Part shown: in pieces, positions 11,416 through 23,704 of the stretch
How positions within the stretch are numbered: the first letter of the stretch is position 1
How the letters are laid out: each line of letters starts with the position of its first letter
Assembly (NCBI GenBank): GCA_034509495.1
Contig: CM067509.1
Location: 1,742,180-1,806,179 of the forward strand
Direction of reading: 5' to 3'
DNA length: 64,000 bases
Origin: Acestrorhynchus altus
Lineage: Eukaryota; Chordata; Actinopteri; Characiformes; Acestrorhynchidae
Program-made: the position numbers and the translations under genes
The notes under the pieces: generated by a model
What the model was told of the DNA's origin: nothing
What the model saw: only the letters and a program-made list of their open reading frames with translations
Databases searched by the model: none

Positions 11416-12361
11416 TATGTATTATATACTGTGTTGACTCGTGGCACATATTTTTTTATAATTTTGACAAGTCGCAAACTATGAGTAATACACCAATTCA
11501 AAATTTTACCATTATAAAGAGTATATAAAAAAGTTTATTTTCATAAACTAAAAAATGGGATAGAAGTATGCAACCAGAAACCTACCAGCATACTTTCAGT
11601 ACAGCAGTACAAAGTATAACTGTACTCCAACTGGCTAGTTCATAAGAGTTAAAATGGGCCAATTTACTCCCAGTAAGTATTGAAATTGTACACTTACAAA
11701 TACAGAATTATTACAATGATATTAGTTTACATACTTAGATAATACATGCAGATGACAAATCGTGGACACCTGGGGTTATACATAGGGCCCACCTCTCCAG
11801 TCTAAAATTTATCTAAAATATACTCTCAAATATATTCTCAAATTGAGTATTTTTAAGGATCGTCTTTGTTCACAAATTATAATTGAGCCAGTGCCTCTAT
11901 TTACCTTTCTATTATAAGTACCTGTAAAAATATCACTTACTTTTGAGGTCGAATAGTGGTTCAGTTCTTTCTGGTTGCTGGTTTCTCTTTGATGCTGGGT
12001 AGGACCTACTGCAACCCTGAGAAGAAGTGGGTAAGAAGGCTTATTTGTAATCCAGAAAGTGTTCATTTTTGATAGCCTTTTGAACAAGGCCCTGTACATG
12101 AAGTCACAAATATATAATCATCTTACATTAATCAGAGCCAACTGTCGCATATTAATGAAATAAATGCCGAGGAGAAAGATGCAGCCTGTCCACAATCTTA
12201 CAAACACAAATAGAGAAGTAAATGAGAGAATTTGCATGTTTGACAATGGACGTGGCCCATTTAAACCAACTGAGCATAGTGAAGAAGGACCTAAAACAAC
12301 AGCTCGGACTGAAAAAGCAATAAAAGAATGGATGCACTGGCACAGAGAAGAGAACTTCATG
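11416..12361. other. 5' flank of the receptor pseudogene; no feature recognised
   Basis: AT-rich. An open frame runs into the pseudogene from 12164, but its ~66 extra N-terminal residues are hydrophilic and unlike any receptor leader, so I place the ancestral start at 12362. No promoter can be identified. Confidence 0.45.
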
Positions 12362-13190
12362 ATGGATTACAGTCGGCTTATCAGTAGCATTATTTGTGGT
12401 CTGCTGAGTGTATTGTGTGCCACGTTGAACGTTTTCTTTATCTACTTCTTGTGGTGTCTTCCAGGAGGCCAGCAGCGACAGCAGTTTCTCAAACATCTTC
12501 TCACCTGGTGTGTGGTGTTCAACATCTTTTTCAACCTAACACCAATATCTCTGACTCACACTCAGATCTACGGCTCATTTGCTGTTGCTTCTTTGCTTGC
12601 TGGTCCATTCTCCTTCTTTCTTTCATCATTCCACAGACATTCTACATCTTGGCATGGGCCAAGAGGAACATGCTTTTGGTGATGTTCTGCTATTTTGTGC
12701 TGGACTGGTTATTGATTTTATTCTCAACTGCTTTCATGATGGTGTCAGATGTAACACAACAGAGTGAAGAAAACTCTATTGTTCTCAATCTGACCAACAT
12801 CACCCAGTTTGTGTCATTACCATTTTCTTCTAGTTTTGTGCTATACATCATCCATCGTCAGCTTTCATTCTGGACCTTAGCATTGACCTGGGGAGGCACC
12901 TTCATCTATCTGCAAAGACATATGAAGGCAATGAAGAACCGCTTCCCTGACAACATATCAATGCCAAAGGAAGATTCCCAGGCTTGGTCCAGGCTGTCTT
13001 CTTCTTACCTTGCTGTCTTTAAATAACACTGGATGCCTTAATCAACAAGAAGATACTGTACTATAATATGGTTTAGTCTCCATATGCTCTGTGGTTGGAC
13101 TGTTCAACTCCATTTGCCTCATGCAGTCTTTTTAGACAACAGGTTCTGCTTATGAGTAAGAGTGCATGGAACAAATTAAGATCTGTGTGA
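12362..13190 (+). pseudogene. Bitter-taste-receptor-like (T2R) pseudogene
   Basis: A single-exon seven-helix receptor relic; the intact family signals bitter taste at the plasma membrane. Frame 2 from ATG 12362 gives MDYSRLISSIICGL, a TM1 with LNVFFIYFLWCL, a loop with QQRQQFLKHLL, then TM2 (CVVFNIFFNLTPI). Around 12580-12640 the frame must shift by one. Frame 1 continues with IPQTFYILAWAKRNMLLVMF (end of TM3 into TM4), an N-glycosylation-rich loop (NLTNIT), TM5 and the cytoplasmic FIYLQRHMKAMKNR, and stops at 13024. TM6 is not found. Out-of-frame remnants of TM7 and the tail (GLFNSICLMQS; LFRQQVLLMSKSAWNKL) extend to 13190. The family call rests on the LNxFFxY, WxKRN, RHMKxM and FRxxxxxxxxxW patterns. 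Intact T2Rs have about 300 residues. Another class-A-like chemoreceptor is possible. Confidence 0.55.
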
Positions 13191-13452
13191 TTTAGATTAT
13201 TGTATGAAGAATAATTTCAATACAACAACCAAATGAATTGTTGTAGCTCAACAGGCCAGTGAGAGGTCTAGCAGCAGTTTTTGTTGTGTTTGAAGGAATC
13301 TCCTGCTGATAATTGTAGATAATTCTGAAAAACTCTATGCATTTGATTTCATCTTTGTACTTAAAAGTTAACTAATACTTCAAAACAGAATGTTTTCATA
13401 CTAGTGGATCTCATAATACAAGATAAAATACAAGTTTATAAATAAATATTAA
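13191..13452. other. 3' flank of the receptor pseudogene
   Basis: No feature recognised. It ends at the TTAA (13449-13452) that borders the next element. Confidence 0.5.
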
Positions 13453-14224
13453 CTTTTAGAAACCTAGGCCAGTTTTGTGGGATATTTTTGTTGTTTAATG
13501 TACTTTTATTCATCAAAATAAAAGTCAGATATTGTTATTTTCAGGAGATCCTAGGCTACTTAAATTTGTCTTTATTATTTGAGAAAAAAAAGATTATTTA
13601 TATATTTGTATGAATTTGACAAAATGAATTACATAAAAATATATTTATTTTTTTACGTATTTGTTTTACTTATAAGGACAAAATATCATTATTTGTCAGA
13701 AATCCTGCTGGACGTTTACCCTCCAGAGTGTTTCTGAGCTGAAAATGGAAGGATTTTGATGAATTATTTGTAATCATTAGATTGACAAGGAAATGTATAA
13801 TAACTCCTTCAAAATACTTGACAATATTTCAAATAAAATTAAGAAAAAACAACAACAACCTGAATATTGTTTATTATTTTCGTTATGTATGTATTAGTGT
13901 TATCTCTTCTCAGGACTTTAAAACTGAAATTTGAACACTGTGTGAGCAAAAAAAAAAGAGTGCAAACATCTCTTCCTTTCTCATTTTTATTTATAACCTA
14001 ATATCTGAGACAATGATGTCTTGCTGGAGTCTTCACATCCTGGACACAGAGAGTGTATACATGTGGACAGGTCAGTAATTATGCACTGGAAGCTCCCTTG
14101 GCATTTAAACTGGAATTTAATTCAGTCGGGAACGTGACCATTTTTGCTTAGAGAGCTGGAATAGTAGAAGCCCAGAAAGTGGCATGTAACTGCCCTGCAA
14201 AGTGTGGAACTTGGGTTCTAAGAG
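13453..14224 (+). mobile_element. TTAA-flanked non-autonomous element, best copy
   Basis: The 772-bp element follows TTAA at 13449-13452. Its left end is CTTTTAGAAACCTAGG. Its right end, GTGGAACTTGGGTTCTAAGAG, gives CTCTTAGAACCCAAG when reversed, so the termini form an imperfect ~15-bp inverted repeat. The right flank is TTAG, one change from TTAA. Internal landmarks shared among copies are TTTTCAGGAGATCCTAGGCT, AACCTAATATCTGAG and GCATTTAAACTGGAATTTAA. There is no long open frame. TTAA target choice is characteristic of piggyBac-superfamily transposases, so trans-mobilisation by such an enzyme is inferred. Confidence 0.65.
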
Positions 14225-14391
14225 TTAGAGTCAGCTATTTGGAACTATTAGACGTGTACATATAGATGACCCAAAAGTGGGTAAGAAATGGAGTATGACA
14301 TGTTAGTCAAGTTAGTTCTGGGCTTTCAGTGATTCCTTTGAACTGTTTCAAACTGCTTTTGTGGCAGATTGTGTTACTACATTCATCTTTA

Positions 14392-14560
14392 GGATAGGAT
14401 AGAATTTTATTGATCCCTTGGGAGGGTTCCCTCAGGGAAATTAAGGTTCCAGCCGCAGCATAAGTACAAAAGAAGTAGAAAAAGACATAATTTAGTAAGA
14501 AAACACTATATAAATATAAAGAATATATAATAGAAACAAACAAACAAACAAGAATATAGT
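14392..14560 (-). mobile_element. LINE 3' tail
   Basis: TTTATTGATCCCTTGGGAGG and TTCCCTCAGGGAAATTAAGG match the 3' UTR of the larger LINE copy at 54178-55020 almost exactly. The short GATAG repeats at its left edge are the 3' terminal microsatellite. Severely 5'-truncated copy. Confidence 0.7.
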
Positions 14561-15607
14561 GGGTTTCTTTTTTTTTTAAAAAAAAAAACAAAAACAAAAC
14601 AAAGATATATGGCATAAAAAATATTATCATATTTTCACTTGTTTTTACTACATATTAATAACCGAGGTTCCCAAATGTCTATAAAATATCCTGTTATTTT
14701 ATAAATTTATGATTGACTACAGCTGTAAACATGGACAAAGACAAAAACTGATAGACTGGAAACTGGAAAAATAATTTTTGCTCACATAAGGACATTTAGT
14801 TATTTGGTCACAATGAGCCGTAGACTGTTTGGAGGAATAAAGCTGAGACACTCAACCTTAAGTACATTGAAACAACTGGAAAACATGAAGGTGGTAGCAT
14901 CATGACTGGGGGTGCTATGCAGCAAGTTGAACAGGTACATTTTATAAATTGGATGGAAAACTAAAACAGGATGAGTGATCAAGTGTATAAAACTGGGAAG
15001 GGGCTGCCACAAGCATTACAAATGGTCTCTAACTAATTTAGGGACATTTAACCAGATATTAGATTCCTTTATGTATATTTTTTATTGTTTCACCGATAAC
15101 TTGACCCTCTTTAGATATCCACATCTAATTAAACGTCTGCACCAAATTAAAGATGTTGTCACCCATTTTGTGTCACTGAAAGTTCAATAATGTCAACATG
15201 TTTATAATGAGTGTATGTGAACTTCCAGCCACACTTATATAACACCATAATATATAGAGATTTAACATTTAAAGCAGGAATTCTACTCTAATGTAATGTA
15301 CTGTCATTTCTGTAGCCTTGTGAAGAAATTCACCCTGGAGGGAGGAATTATAATTTAAAGGAAATAGGATAAGGCAAGTTGTGAGAAGACCATACAAGGC
15401 ACGAGTAAAGATGAAGAAGCATAAAAGGAACTTTTAAATTCCCACGAGCAACATATATAATGAATAGGGAGATATAAGCTCTCCACTGCAGTTAAAGTGA
15501 GGTTTGGCAGGGGGAGTCAGAAAAAGGCAGACCAGACCAGTGATATGGTTCATGAATCAATAACACATCCTCCCATTCTGTGCTTTCATCCATGTTGTCC
15601 ATCTGAA
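14561..15607. other. AT-rich, no recognised feature
   Basis: Opens with T and A homopolymer runs (14568-14590), then unique AT-rich sequence. A GTGGTAGCATCATGACTGG motif near 14891 and the surrounding ~200 bp could be a very old Tc1 transposase trace, but this is too weak to call. Confidence 0.4.
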
Positions 15608-15610
15608 AAA

Positions 15611-15634
15611 GTGTGTGTGTGTGTGTGTGTGTGT
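15611..15634. repeat. (GT)12 microsatellite
   Basis: Uninterrupted GT dinucleotides. Confidence 0.95.
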
Positions 15635-16539
15635 TTTTTCAGTTACTTTCTATGGGTTTTATTTCTTTAGTAAGACAACTTTACCTCCATTCTCGATATG
15701 ATCAAAAGTTCCTATGTTTAAATATGTTAAATGTGTAAACTGTTCATACAACCTGGCAGGCATTAGCATTTCATGTCACCCCAATTTACCCCAAGCTCCT
15801 TTCACCTTAAAGATACATTCCTAGTCTTTCCTAGTCTTTAAACTGGAAAAATCACACTCTTGAGGTTACTGTGGCATCACTGAAGGAAACAAGTACATCA
15901 GATGTAGTGAATGTTGCATTTTTCATGTTGCTCAGAGTTTCCCTTTAATAGACGCGGAAGGAAATCGCTTTGCTCAAGGATGTTTACAAATGTCAATCCT
16001 AAAGTATTTTGACCCCAAATATCCATCTTTTCCACAGACAGCTGGTTGTTATTGACATTAGTACGCTGCTTCCAAAGACTGATGTGCCATGCAAAAGGTA
16101 TGAGTAAGGCAAATAGAGTAAATTAAGACATCACTGAGCAATGCGGGCTGTAATTGGGCTCTGGAGAGATCAGTCGATGCTGAGGGAGTCTGCACAGCAT
16201 GTATGCAATGTTAATGCCTGATGATTCATAATCAATCCCTCCAGCAGGAAAATCCCAACAGCCTCCAGCATCTAACAGATGAGTTTTGGCAGTCGGTAGT
16301 GACTTTACTTGAGCTGTTTCTGAAAATTGTTGCTAAATGTTGTTACTTTAATTTATGATACATGATTTGGTTCAAAATGTCAGTTTCATTAATTTTCCTG
16401 TTAATACATAAAAATGAATGAATTATAATTCATTAATTAAGCTCACATTGATCAAAAAAAAAAAAGAATGTCATAAATGTTAAAAACCTTGTCTTTAAGA
16501 CTCTCCATCACAGTGTCACAGGTCAAGGTGAAGTGAAGG
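15635..16539. other. No recognised feature
   Basis: Unique-looking sequence with no supported coding frame. Confidence 0.45.
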
Positions 16540-16790
16540 TGAAGGCAGCTCGCATGTGCTTTCTCTGATTCATATGAAGCCTCCCAACCCAGCTAACACA
16601 ACATCACTGACAGCTCAACAACCTTGGAGGAGAACATTAAGTACTAGAGAAACACCCTCACTGCCGAGCATTATGATCAATCATGGCAGCCTATCCTACC
16701 CAATCAGAGAAAGGTCATTTATGCTCTCAAGGACTGGCATCCCCTGGATTGAACAGGCAACCCCCTGATGATAGAACCCATGGCTGATGG
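16540..16790 (-). repeat. Possible SINE-like repeat
   Basis: The reverse strand has a B-box-like TTGCCTGTTCAATCCAG near 16743-16759 and a CTCTGATTGG motif, a combination I associate with fish SINE-like repeats. No clear A box or tail is visible. Confidence 0.25.
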
Positions 16791-16944
16791 CTGTCCCCAA
16801 ACCAAACCTACTTTAAATTGGTCGAAGCGATATGGGCAGCTTGATTATTTTTCAAATACATTCATTTCTATTCATGTTTAATTCAAGTGTTAGTTGTCTG
16901 CCACACAAACTACAGTATGAACTTGGCATTTTTACACAGAAACG

Positions 16945-18615
16945 GTGAACGTGTCCACACTGCAGCCGTGTTTGAGTAATGACAAGGAATAAGGGACATG
17001 CCCATGCTGCAGCTCTGGGTTACAGTAATGACATGCAATAAAGACTATCCATGCTGCAGGAGGCTGTTGAAGTATGAGCATGTAAGAGCATGTAGTACAT
17101 GTCCACTCTTCAAATAGGTCCTATTACAAAAAGGACATGATATAAGTAATATGTCCATCCTGAAGCTCACTGGCGCTGTTGAAAATTAGAACATGTCCAT
17201 GCAGCCGTTCTCTGTTACAGTACTGACATGAAATAGAGAATATGTCCACAACGCAGCCCCTTATTAAAGTAAGAAAATAGATCAAATGTAATGTAATGTG
17301 TAAATGCATAAACATTATGCAGGTAACAATATCAACAATACAGTACAAATGAAGGCTCAGTACATCTGTCTGTTGTGTACATGTGCAGGTAAAGTGTGCT
17401 GAAGGTATGAATAGAAGATCTGAATATTGTCTGTGCAAAGAGATTTGAATAGAAGAGCAGTGATGTCCAGCCATTCAGTGAGTCCCTCAGTTATGTACAT
17501 GTGTAAATAAAGTCATGGAGGGACTGAGATGTGTTGTCCAGGATAGGGGTCTGTTTGTTGAGCATACTCCTTTCCACCACCACCTCAAAGCTCTCCAGTG
17601 AGCATCCAAGAAGAGAGCCAGCCTTCTTGATCAGTTTGTCTATCCACCTTTGATGCAGACTCCCAAACAGAATGCTACGAAGACAGCATCTGCAGCAGCA
17701 GACTGGTAGAAGATGGACAACTTTTGGCTGCACACATTGTACCTTCCTGGTACCCAGCATCAGTGTTCTCCCTCCAGTCCAATTTGTTGACCAACAGGAC
17801 ACCCAGATGTTCGTAGGTGTCAACCAGCTCAACATTCTGACCCATGATGGTAACAGATTTGGTTGTGGTCTTCTTCCTTCTGACATCCACTACCATCTCC
17901 TTGGTTTTGGTCACATTAAAGAGCAGGTGTTTTTTTGCCCACCACTCCACAAAACTGCTCTAGGTTTCTGTATTTCCCTTCTTGGAGACCACCGCCAAGT
18001 CATCAGAAAATGTCTGAAGGTCCCACGGATCTGACCTGTACTAGACGACTGTGGTGTTCAAGTTGAAGAGGAAGGGGGGGGAGTACAGTTCCCTGAGGTT
18101 CCCTGTGCTCCGGTGCAACAAACCAGAATGTCAGACCAGCTGGTTCCCATTTGCACAAACTGGGGCCAATGAGTCCAGGTCCCAGGTTATCGTGGACGTA
18201 TCCACATGCATTTATTCATCTTCTCCCAGAGCATGAAAGGTTGGATGGTGTTAAATGAACTTGAGATAGTTTCCACACTGCAGCTGTTTGTTACAGTTAG
18301 GACATGATATAGGCAATATGTCCATTTTGAAGCCCACTGTTACAGTTGACATTATGTCCACACCACAATGATTGTTGGCTCTTTGTACACCAACATTTTT
18401 ATTTATTTTTTATTTTTTTCCTAATAAATAAAACCTAATTTTGCTCTGGAAATGTCTAACAATGGTAGTGGAATTGAGGTGCAACTTTCAAGCAATGATA
18501 ACATTTTGTGTCGAATTTTTGTAGAATTTTGTCCAAAATGGCTCTGAATGTGTCCATGCTGAAGCCCACTGTTAGAGTTTGGACATGAAATGTGGAATAT
18601 ATCTACACCGTCATT
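16945..18615. repeat. Degenerate ~50-bp tandem array split by a LINE
   Basis: Units carry a core close to ATGTCCAYNCTGAAGCCCAC, followed by a GTTACAGT...GACATGAAATA-type half. Cores occur near 16951, 17000, 17046, 17099, 17151, 17193 and 17240, at spacings of 42-55 bp. They resume after the LINE at about 18268, 18319, 18355 and 18551. Spacing and core agreement on both sides indicate one array interrupted by the insertion at 17275-18240. Confidence 0.65.
17275..18240 (-). mobile_element. LINE ORF2 C-terminal half plus 3' UTR
   Basis: A reverse-transcriptase fragment of a jockey-group non-LTR retrotransposon. Reading the minus strand from 18240: a GTPQGTVL-like motif, then FSDDLAVVSKKGN (the F-x-D-D catalytic motif), EWWAKKHLLFNVTKTKEMVV, then VELVDTYEHLGVLLVNKLDW. 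Next come DKLIKKAGSLLGCSLESFEVV (shortened here) and a thumb/tail region ending near 17500; 3' UTR follows to about 17275. Several stops and frameshifts make it inactive. The copy is 5'-truncated within the RT domain. It lies inside a tandem array and shares its 3' UTR with 1-420. Confidence 0.8.
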
Positions 18616-20047
18616 ATAGTACAACACAGGACTTTTATTGCAGAAAACTGCCTGTAGCTACAGAAACACAAACATACGAATATTTATAAACCTAGTTCCA
18701 AACAATGAAGTATTTATTTCTGTAAAGATTTTAGTGTCTCCCATTCAAGGATAATTAATGCTCTATTTTATGGTCAAGGTGAAAGTTAAGCCTTTGCTCT
18801 GTGATCTCAAACAAGAGAAAAGAAAACCAGGACACATTATCCTCTCTTATTATTGCCATTAATTAAAGGAAGCCATTGAGATAAAGTTTTAATTGTCTCA
18901 GTGTAGCAGTAATAACCTTTCAACTGCATCCAAAACTCCTGAACCGCTTACTGAAAAGTTATTTTCCCTCTTTCCAACTTCTGGTTTCATTGTTTTCTGC
19001 TTTTACACTTGACTGGCTCAGAGACAATATTCATTTCCCATTACAAAAATAATTTCACAGCACATATAGTTCTTCAGTTTATTAGTATCATAAAAAAACT
19101 ATCATAACAAACATGGAGCTTTTCAGAGTTTGTTTTCAAAGTTGCCACCGAACAAAAAGCCGAATTCTCAGATGAGGTACTTGACACACATCATATAGCA
19201 CTGCCTCTTTTCATAGCACACAAAAGCTTTGAAATCCTTTGCATTTGGGATTGTCTTTTTAGCATTGTTTTCCTCACTGTTTTAATTCACGGTTTGTTAC
19301 ATCAAACAAAATCATTGTGTCTCTTCAGTATCTCAAGAAATCCACCAGGGTGTTGATTGTTAGTACCAGCTATGTCTGAAGCGTCTGATGTGTCTCAAAT
19401 GAGCCAGCCTATTTTTTTGATCCCACGCAACACCATCGGGTCAACATGCCTGGAGGAGAGTTAGTATAAGTGGCCTATCTGACGCCCACTAGCCTATCAC
19501 TTAAGTATCAGTAGGCAGTGAGGCACCCTGTAATCCATTTACCCAATGGACAGAACTCTCTATTATGTTGTGGACCCATAGTCACCGATGATAAGTAACA
19601 AACCTGAAGCAGACGCTAAAATTACATCGCAGCAAACACTTGGTCATTGTTGTTCAAATCAGCATTAAAATGTTTTCAACATTGGCTCAATGTCCTCAGA
19701 AATCTTCTGGTACGTCTTAAACACTTGAATCAAGAAAAGAAAACTTTGTGAAGCGAAAACTCGTGAGACCTCAAGTCTAAAAACAAGCATGAATACAGAC
19801 ATGCAAGAGAATTCAATAAACTACAGCAAGAAAGATAAACAAAGAAAGCCAGACGAGGAGAATGACCGCTGAGATTTAAGCCAGCAAACCAGCCAGCACT
19901 TCACAAAGATGTGGGAGTGTGAAGCTTCAATCCCAGAGCTAACGGTCAACTCGGGAAACGCGGAACAGGTGTGCTACAGTACTGACATGACAATGACCTC
20001 TGTAGTCATGGAGAGGAATCCTTGACTATAGTGAAATTGTGATTGCA
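18616..20047. other. No recognised repeat; includes a CNE-like stretch
   Basis: Mostly unique. 18740-18960 is homopolymer-poor, with TTATTGCCATTAATTAAAGG and similar homeodomain-type AT motifs, and reads like a conserved non-coding element. That is an impression only. Confidence 0.35.
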
Positions 20048-20051
20048 TTAA

Positions 20052-20703
20052 CCTTTAGAACTTTAGGCTAATTTTGTGGGATATTTTATACATTTATTTG
20101 CCAAAAAGTATTAATAAGAGACAGTCAACAATGCAATTATTTTCAGGAGAGCTTAGGCTCCTCAAATCTGTCTTCATTTCAGGTGTAAAAATGAACAGAA
20201 ACTCAATATTTGTATGAATATGACCATGTTCTGATGAGAGAAATTCTTGTGCATAGTTTTATGTGCTTATGAGGATTAAAAAAACATTTCACATTTTAGA
20301 ATTGCTGTGGGAAATTGATCATGCAGAGAGTTTTTCAGCCACAAATTCAATAATTCTGATTAACTATTTGCAATGAAAAGGTATTAATGATAATACATAA
20401 TTCTAAATAATTGAGAGTGGTCCAAATAAACGAAAAAAATCAACCCGAGTGTCTTTTATTATTGTTATTATTTATGTATGTATCAGCATTATTATATCTG
20501 GGTCAGCGATGTCACAGTGATGTGAGTCTGTATGCAGGTCACACATGTGGACAGAGCAGTGAACTCAGATTTAATTCAGCTGAATGGAGTTAATTTGATC
20601 AGTTATCTGAGGTGATCATACAGTAAGTCCTCAAGTTCATAGGTAACTCTGATCCTGAGTTATGAAGCCTAGAAAACAACATGTAACTGCCCGCAAAGTG
20701 TGC
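20052..20703 (+). mobile_element. TTAA-associated element, near-complete copy
   Basis: Preceded by TTAA at 20048-20051. It opens with CCTTTAGAACTTTAGG and carries TTTTCAGGAGAGCTTAGGCT, GTATGAATATGACCATGTTC and AACATGTAACTGCCCGCAAA. The 3' inverted terminus is lost at about 20703. Confidence 0.6.
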
Positions 20704-23700
20704 CTCCCACTGCTGGCTCATAAAGGGTTCGGCGAACCTCACGGAAACAGAGATGCCTTTGTCTTTCATTTCTTCCATATTAAAGTTTCATATGCATCTA
20801 GAGGTTTATTTCTTCTGAACGTCATTTACTGCTCATCTCGGTTTCAAACATTTAAACAGCATAATTCATTATAAAACACTTGCCATTGTCTTTCATGGAT
20901 CATAATTTATCTTCCGGCGTCCTAATTTGTATTCTGTATCTGTAGGACATTTCAATAAATCATTCTATTTATCCACTTCTGATACCCTCTTACAGTTTTT
21001 TTCATCATTATCTCTTGGGATGCTGGTACTGCTGAGATGAGTTTAGATGTTACATTTATAGCTCTAGTACACATGCATTTCGGTCATTGCTGCTTTCTCG
21101 TTCTTACATTACAAAATTTTACATTATAAAATCGAACTACAATGTTTTATAGAAGAAGGTTAAAATTTCAAAGTAGTACAAATGAAAATTAAAAAAATTA
21201 ATTTAAAGGAGACTTATTCTGGCTAAGCTTCCCAAACATTCGTTGTCACATCTCCAGTGAACATGCTTGTCTGAAATCTAATGTTTGCAGTTTTATCATT
21301 TTTCAAAGCAATAAATAGGTTGTTGAAAAATGTAATGAACATTATGTATCTCTTTACCCAGATATATCTGATCAGCCACAATATGTGATTTCTGAAGTGT
21401 GCTATCATTAATAGGCTATCAACAATAGGGCTGAGTGATATGACTGAAAATCCCAATTGGTGTTCAAGTCCTTTTAAATATCATATGTACAGTCGTCTGC
21501 CCTGCTGTGCTGCTCTTGGTCCTCCAGACATCCAGACATTAAAACAATACATGTTAAAAACCATAACATTTATTAAAACTAATAACAAACTGCACTGGAT
21601 CATGTGAATTGAGGTGAAGTAAAGTTGTCATGCTGCTCTTTTAATTGTGTTGTTTGTACAGCATAATTTACAGAAGTCTGTACATTTATAAAATTAAATA
21701 TATTTATTCATTTTTATGATATATAGGCCTAGCCATACGCTGTATTCATTTCATTATGGTAAATATACACCAAAACATTCATTTATTTCCTTAGTTCCAA
21801 AAGGAATAAAAAAAAAACTACAACAGGTCTGGTGAGCAATATGTAAGAAGGTGAACCAGTTGCCTGTAAAAACTGGTTAATTACCATCAGTCTCTTACAA
21901 CCAGTAAATACCTGAAATCAGCTGATCTGAGCTTTAGAGTTTAAAGTTTAGAAGAAGAGGATGGTTGACTGTTTCAGATGGAAGACTCGATGTGATGTAA
22001 CTGTTGTTCCAAAGTAAACAAAAACATTGGTCAACTCCAAAAAACCAGGTGAAAAAAAGCAGGGATTAAAATATCATTTGTATGCTTTTACATTTTTTTA
22101 TAATATTATAAAATAAAATAATAAACATACAATATCAGTATCTGTACAATTTCAACATCATTAAACTGGGGTATTTGTACTTGTAAATATGGGACCACTT
22201 TTACTTTTTTATTATTTGTTTGTTTACTTGGAAATTTCAACTATAACCACTATCTTGTAATATCTGACATTAAAGGCAAGAAAAAGAACAGTATATCTGT
22301 GCTATATAATTTAATAATTAGCTAATTTGGTAATAATGATTTATAGCTTACATTAATGAAACTCATTATATTATACTATATATTATAGTTTACATATATT
22401 TACATTTATTAAATATACATTACATTACATATATAATACAGTTTATATTATACAGTTTACATTACATATATAATATGTAATGTATCATTTATTACAAATA
22501 CATTACATATATAATACAATTTATATTATTTTATAATATTTATATATTATTTTTTATAATATATAAAAATGATACATTTTAACCACAAATACTTACTTTG
22601 TTAGAAATGAATGTACTACCTTTTTGTTGGTGTTAAATTATATTACATTATATTAGACTAGAATTAGGATGTTTAGACTTGGGAATAAGCTATCTTGACT
22701 TGGGTGTAAAGGCTTGAGACTTGCTTGTTATTTGCAACTGTCACTTGTTGCCAGCTCTGCTTTCAGGTTCTTAAAATCAGTCACATAAATCTCACATAAA
22801 TCAGTTAACAAACACATATATATCATATTAGAAGAAGATGCTTGGCATTAGCAGATAAAAAACTGTGAAAACTGTCAACTTCGAGTCAGGAAAGTTTTAT
22901 GCAAATATCTGGTCATTCTCTTCAAGAAGGCAACTGTATCATTACCACTGATTGCCACGGGTCTGCTTTTATCTCCAGCTGTCCCTGGGGCCTAATAATA
23001 TGGTTCAGCCATGCACTTCTCAATATATCTGTCACTGATTACAATGATTAATCTTATCTCTGCTGAATATCTTAATCTAATTACATGTGTGTCAGTGGCC
23101 ACTGAAGGGAGGAAAACACAGCAGGTAATTAACTTTGGATGAGGTGCAAGGGGAGGATGCACATCGTCCACCAATAATCTTCCTGTGATTAACTGCCTAT
23201 TATTATCTATTATTTTCCTCAGGTTGCCGGATTTTGGGGATAAGAATCAAATTTTCTCATGAGAAACCGCCAAGAGACCGAAAACCAACACTTAAGTGTT
23301 ATAAATGGCGGCTGATTATATCAGAAATTGTGTAATTCATAGATTATTCATTGGACTTTTTCTAAATGATAGTGTATTATGTAATATGCTGCTTTTTAAA
23401 AAGACATGTGGACATAAATTACCATTTACAAAGATGACCTGATTTCCAGTGGGAAAAAAAAACATTAAAATATTTTAAACAACTGTTTTTTTTTTGGGTT
23501 TTTTTTCATCTTTAAAGAAAAAAAGTCTAAAGCCAAAGTCGGGGGACTCCTCATGATCAGTCCTTATACGCCTCCTTTGGCAGCTTCGGCAGCTTCCTAC
23601 AAAATACTCTCACAAATAATACAGTTAAAAATGGTTTTGATTTTAGTAAAAGTGTAAAAGTACACACTCCTAAATGTGACTGAAGGAAACTTATACATAC

Positions 23701-23704
23701 AACA
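20704..23704. other. Unique or AT-rich intergenic DNA
   Basis: No coding frame of note. 22300-22570 is a very AT-rich tract of TATATTACATTTA-type sequence. 22900-23180 is a better-balanced stretch with homeodomain-type sites (TAATCT, TAATTA) that may be a conserved non-coding element. Confidence 0.4.

Noticed and set aside
12164..12361. N-terminal extension of the receptor frame
   Set aside because: Hydrophilic and unlike receptor leaders; TM1 follows the internal ATG at 12362 at the distance expected for the family.
17990..18010. FSDD in the LINE taken as a mutated FADD
   Set aside because: Related fish LINEs commonly carry a serine here, so it is not evidence of damage; the stops and frameshifts are.
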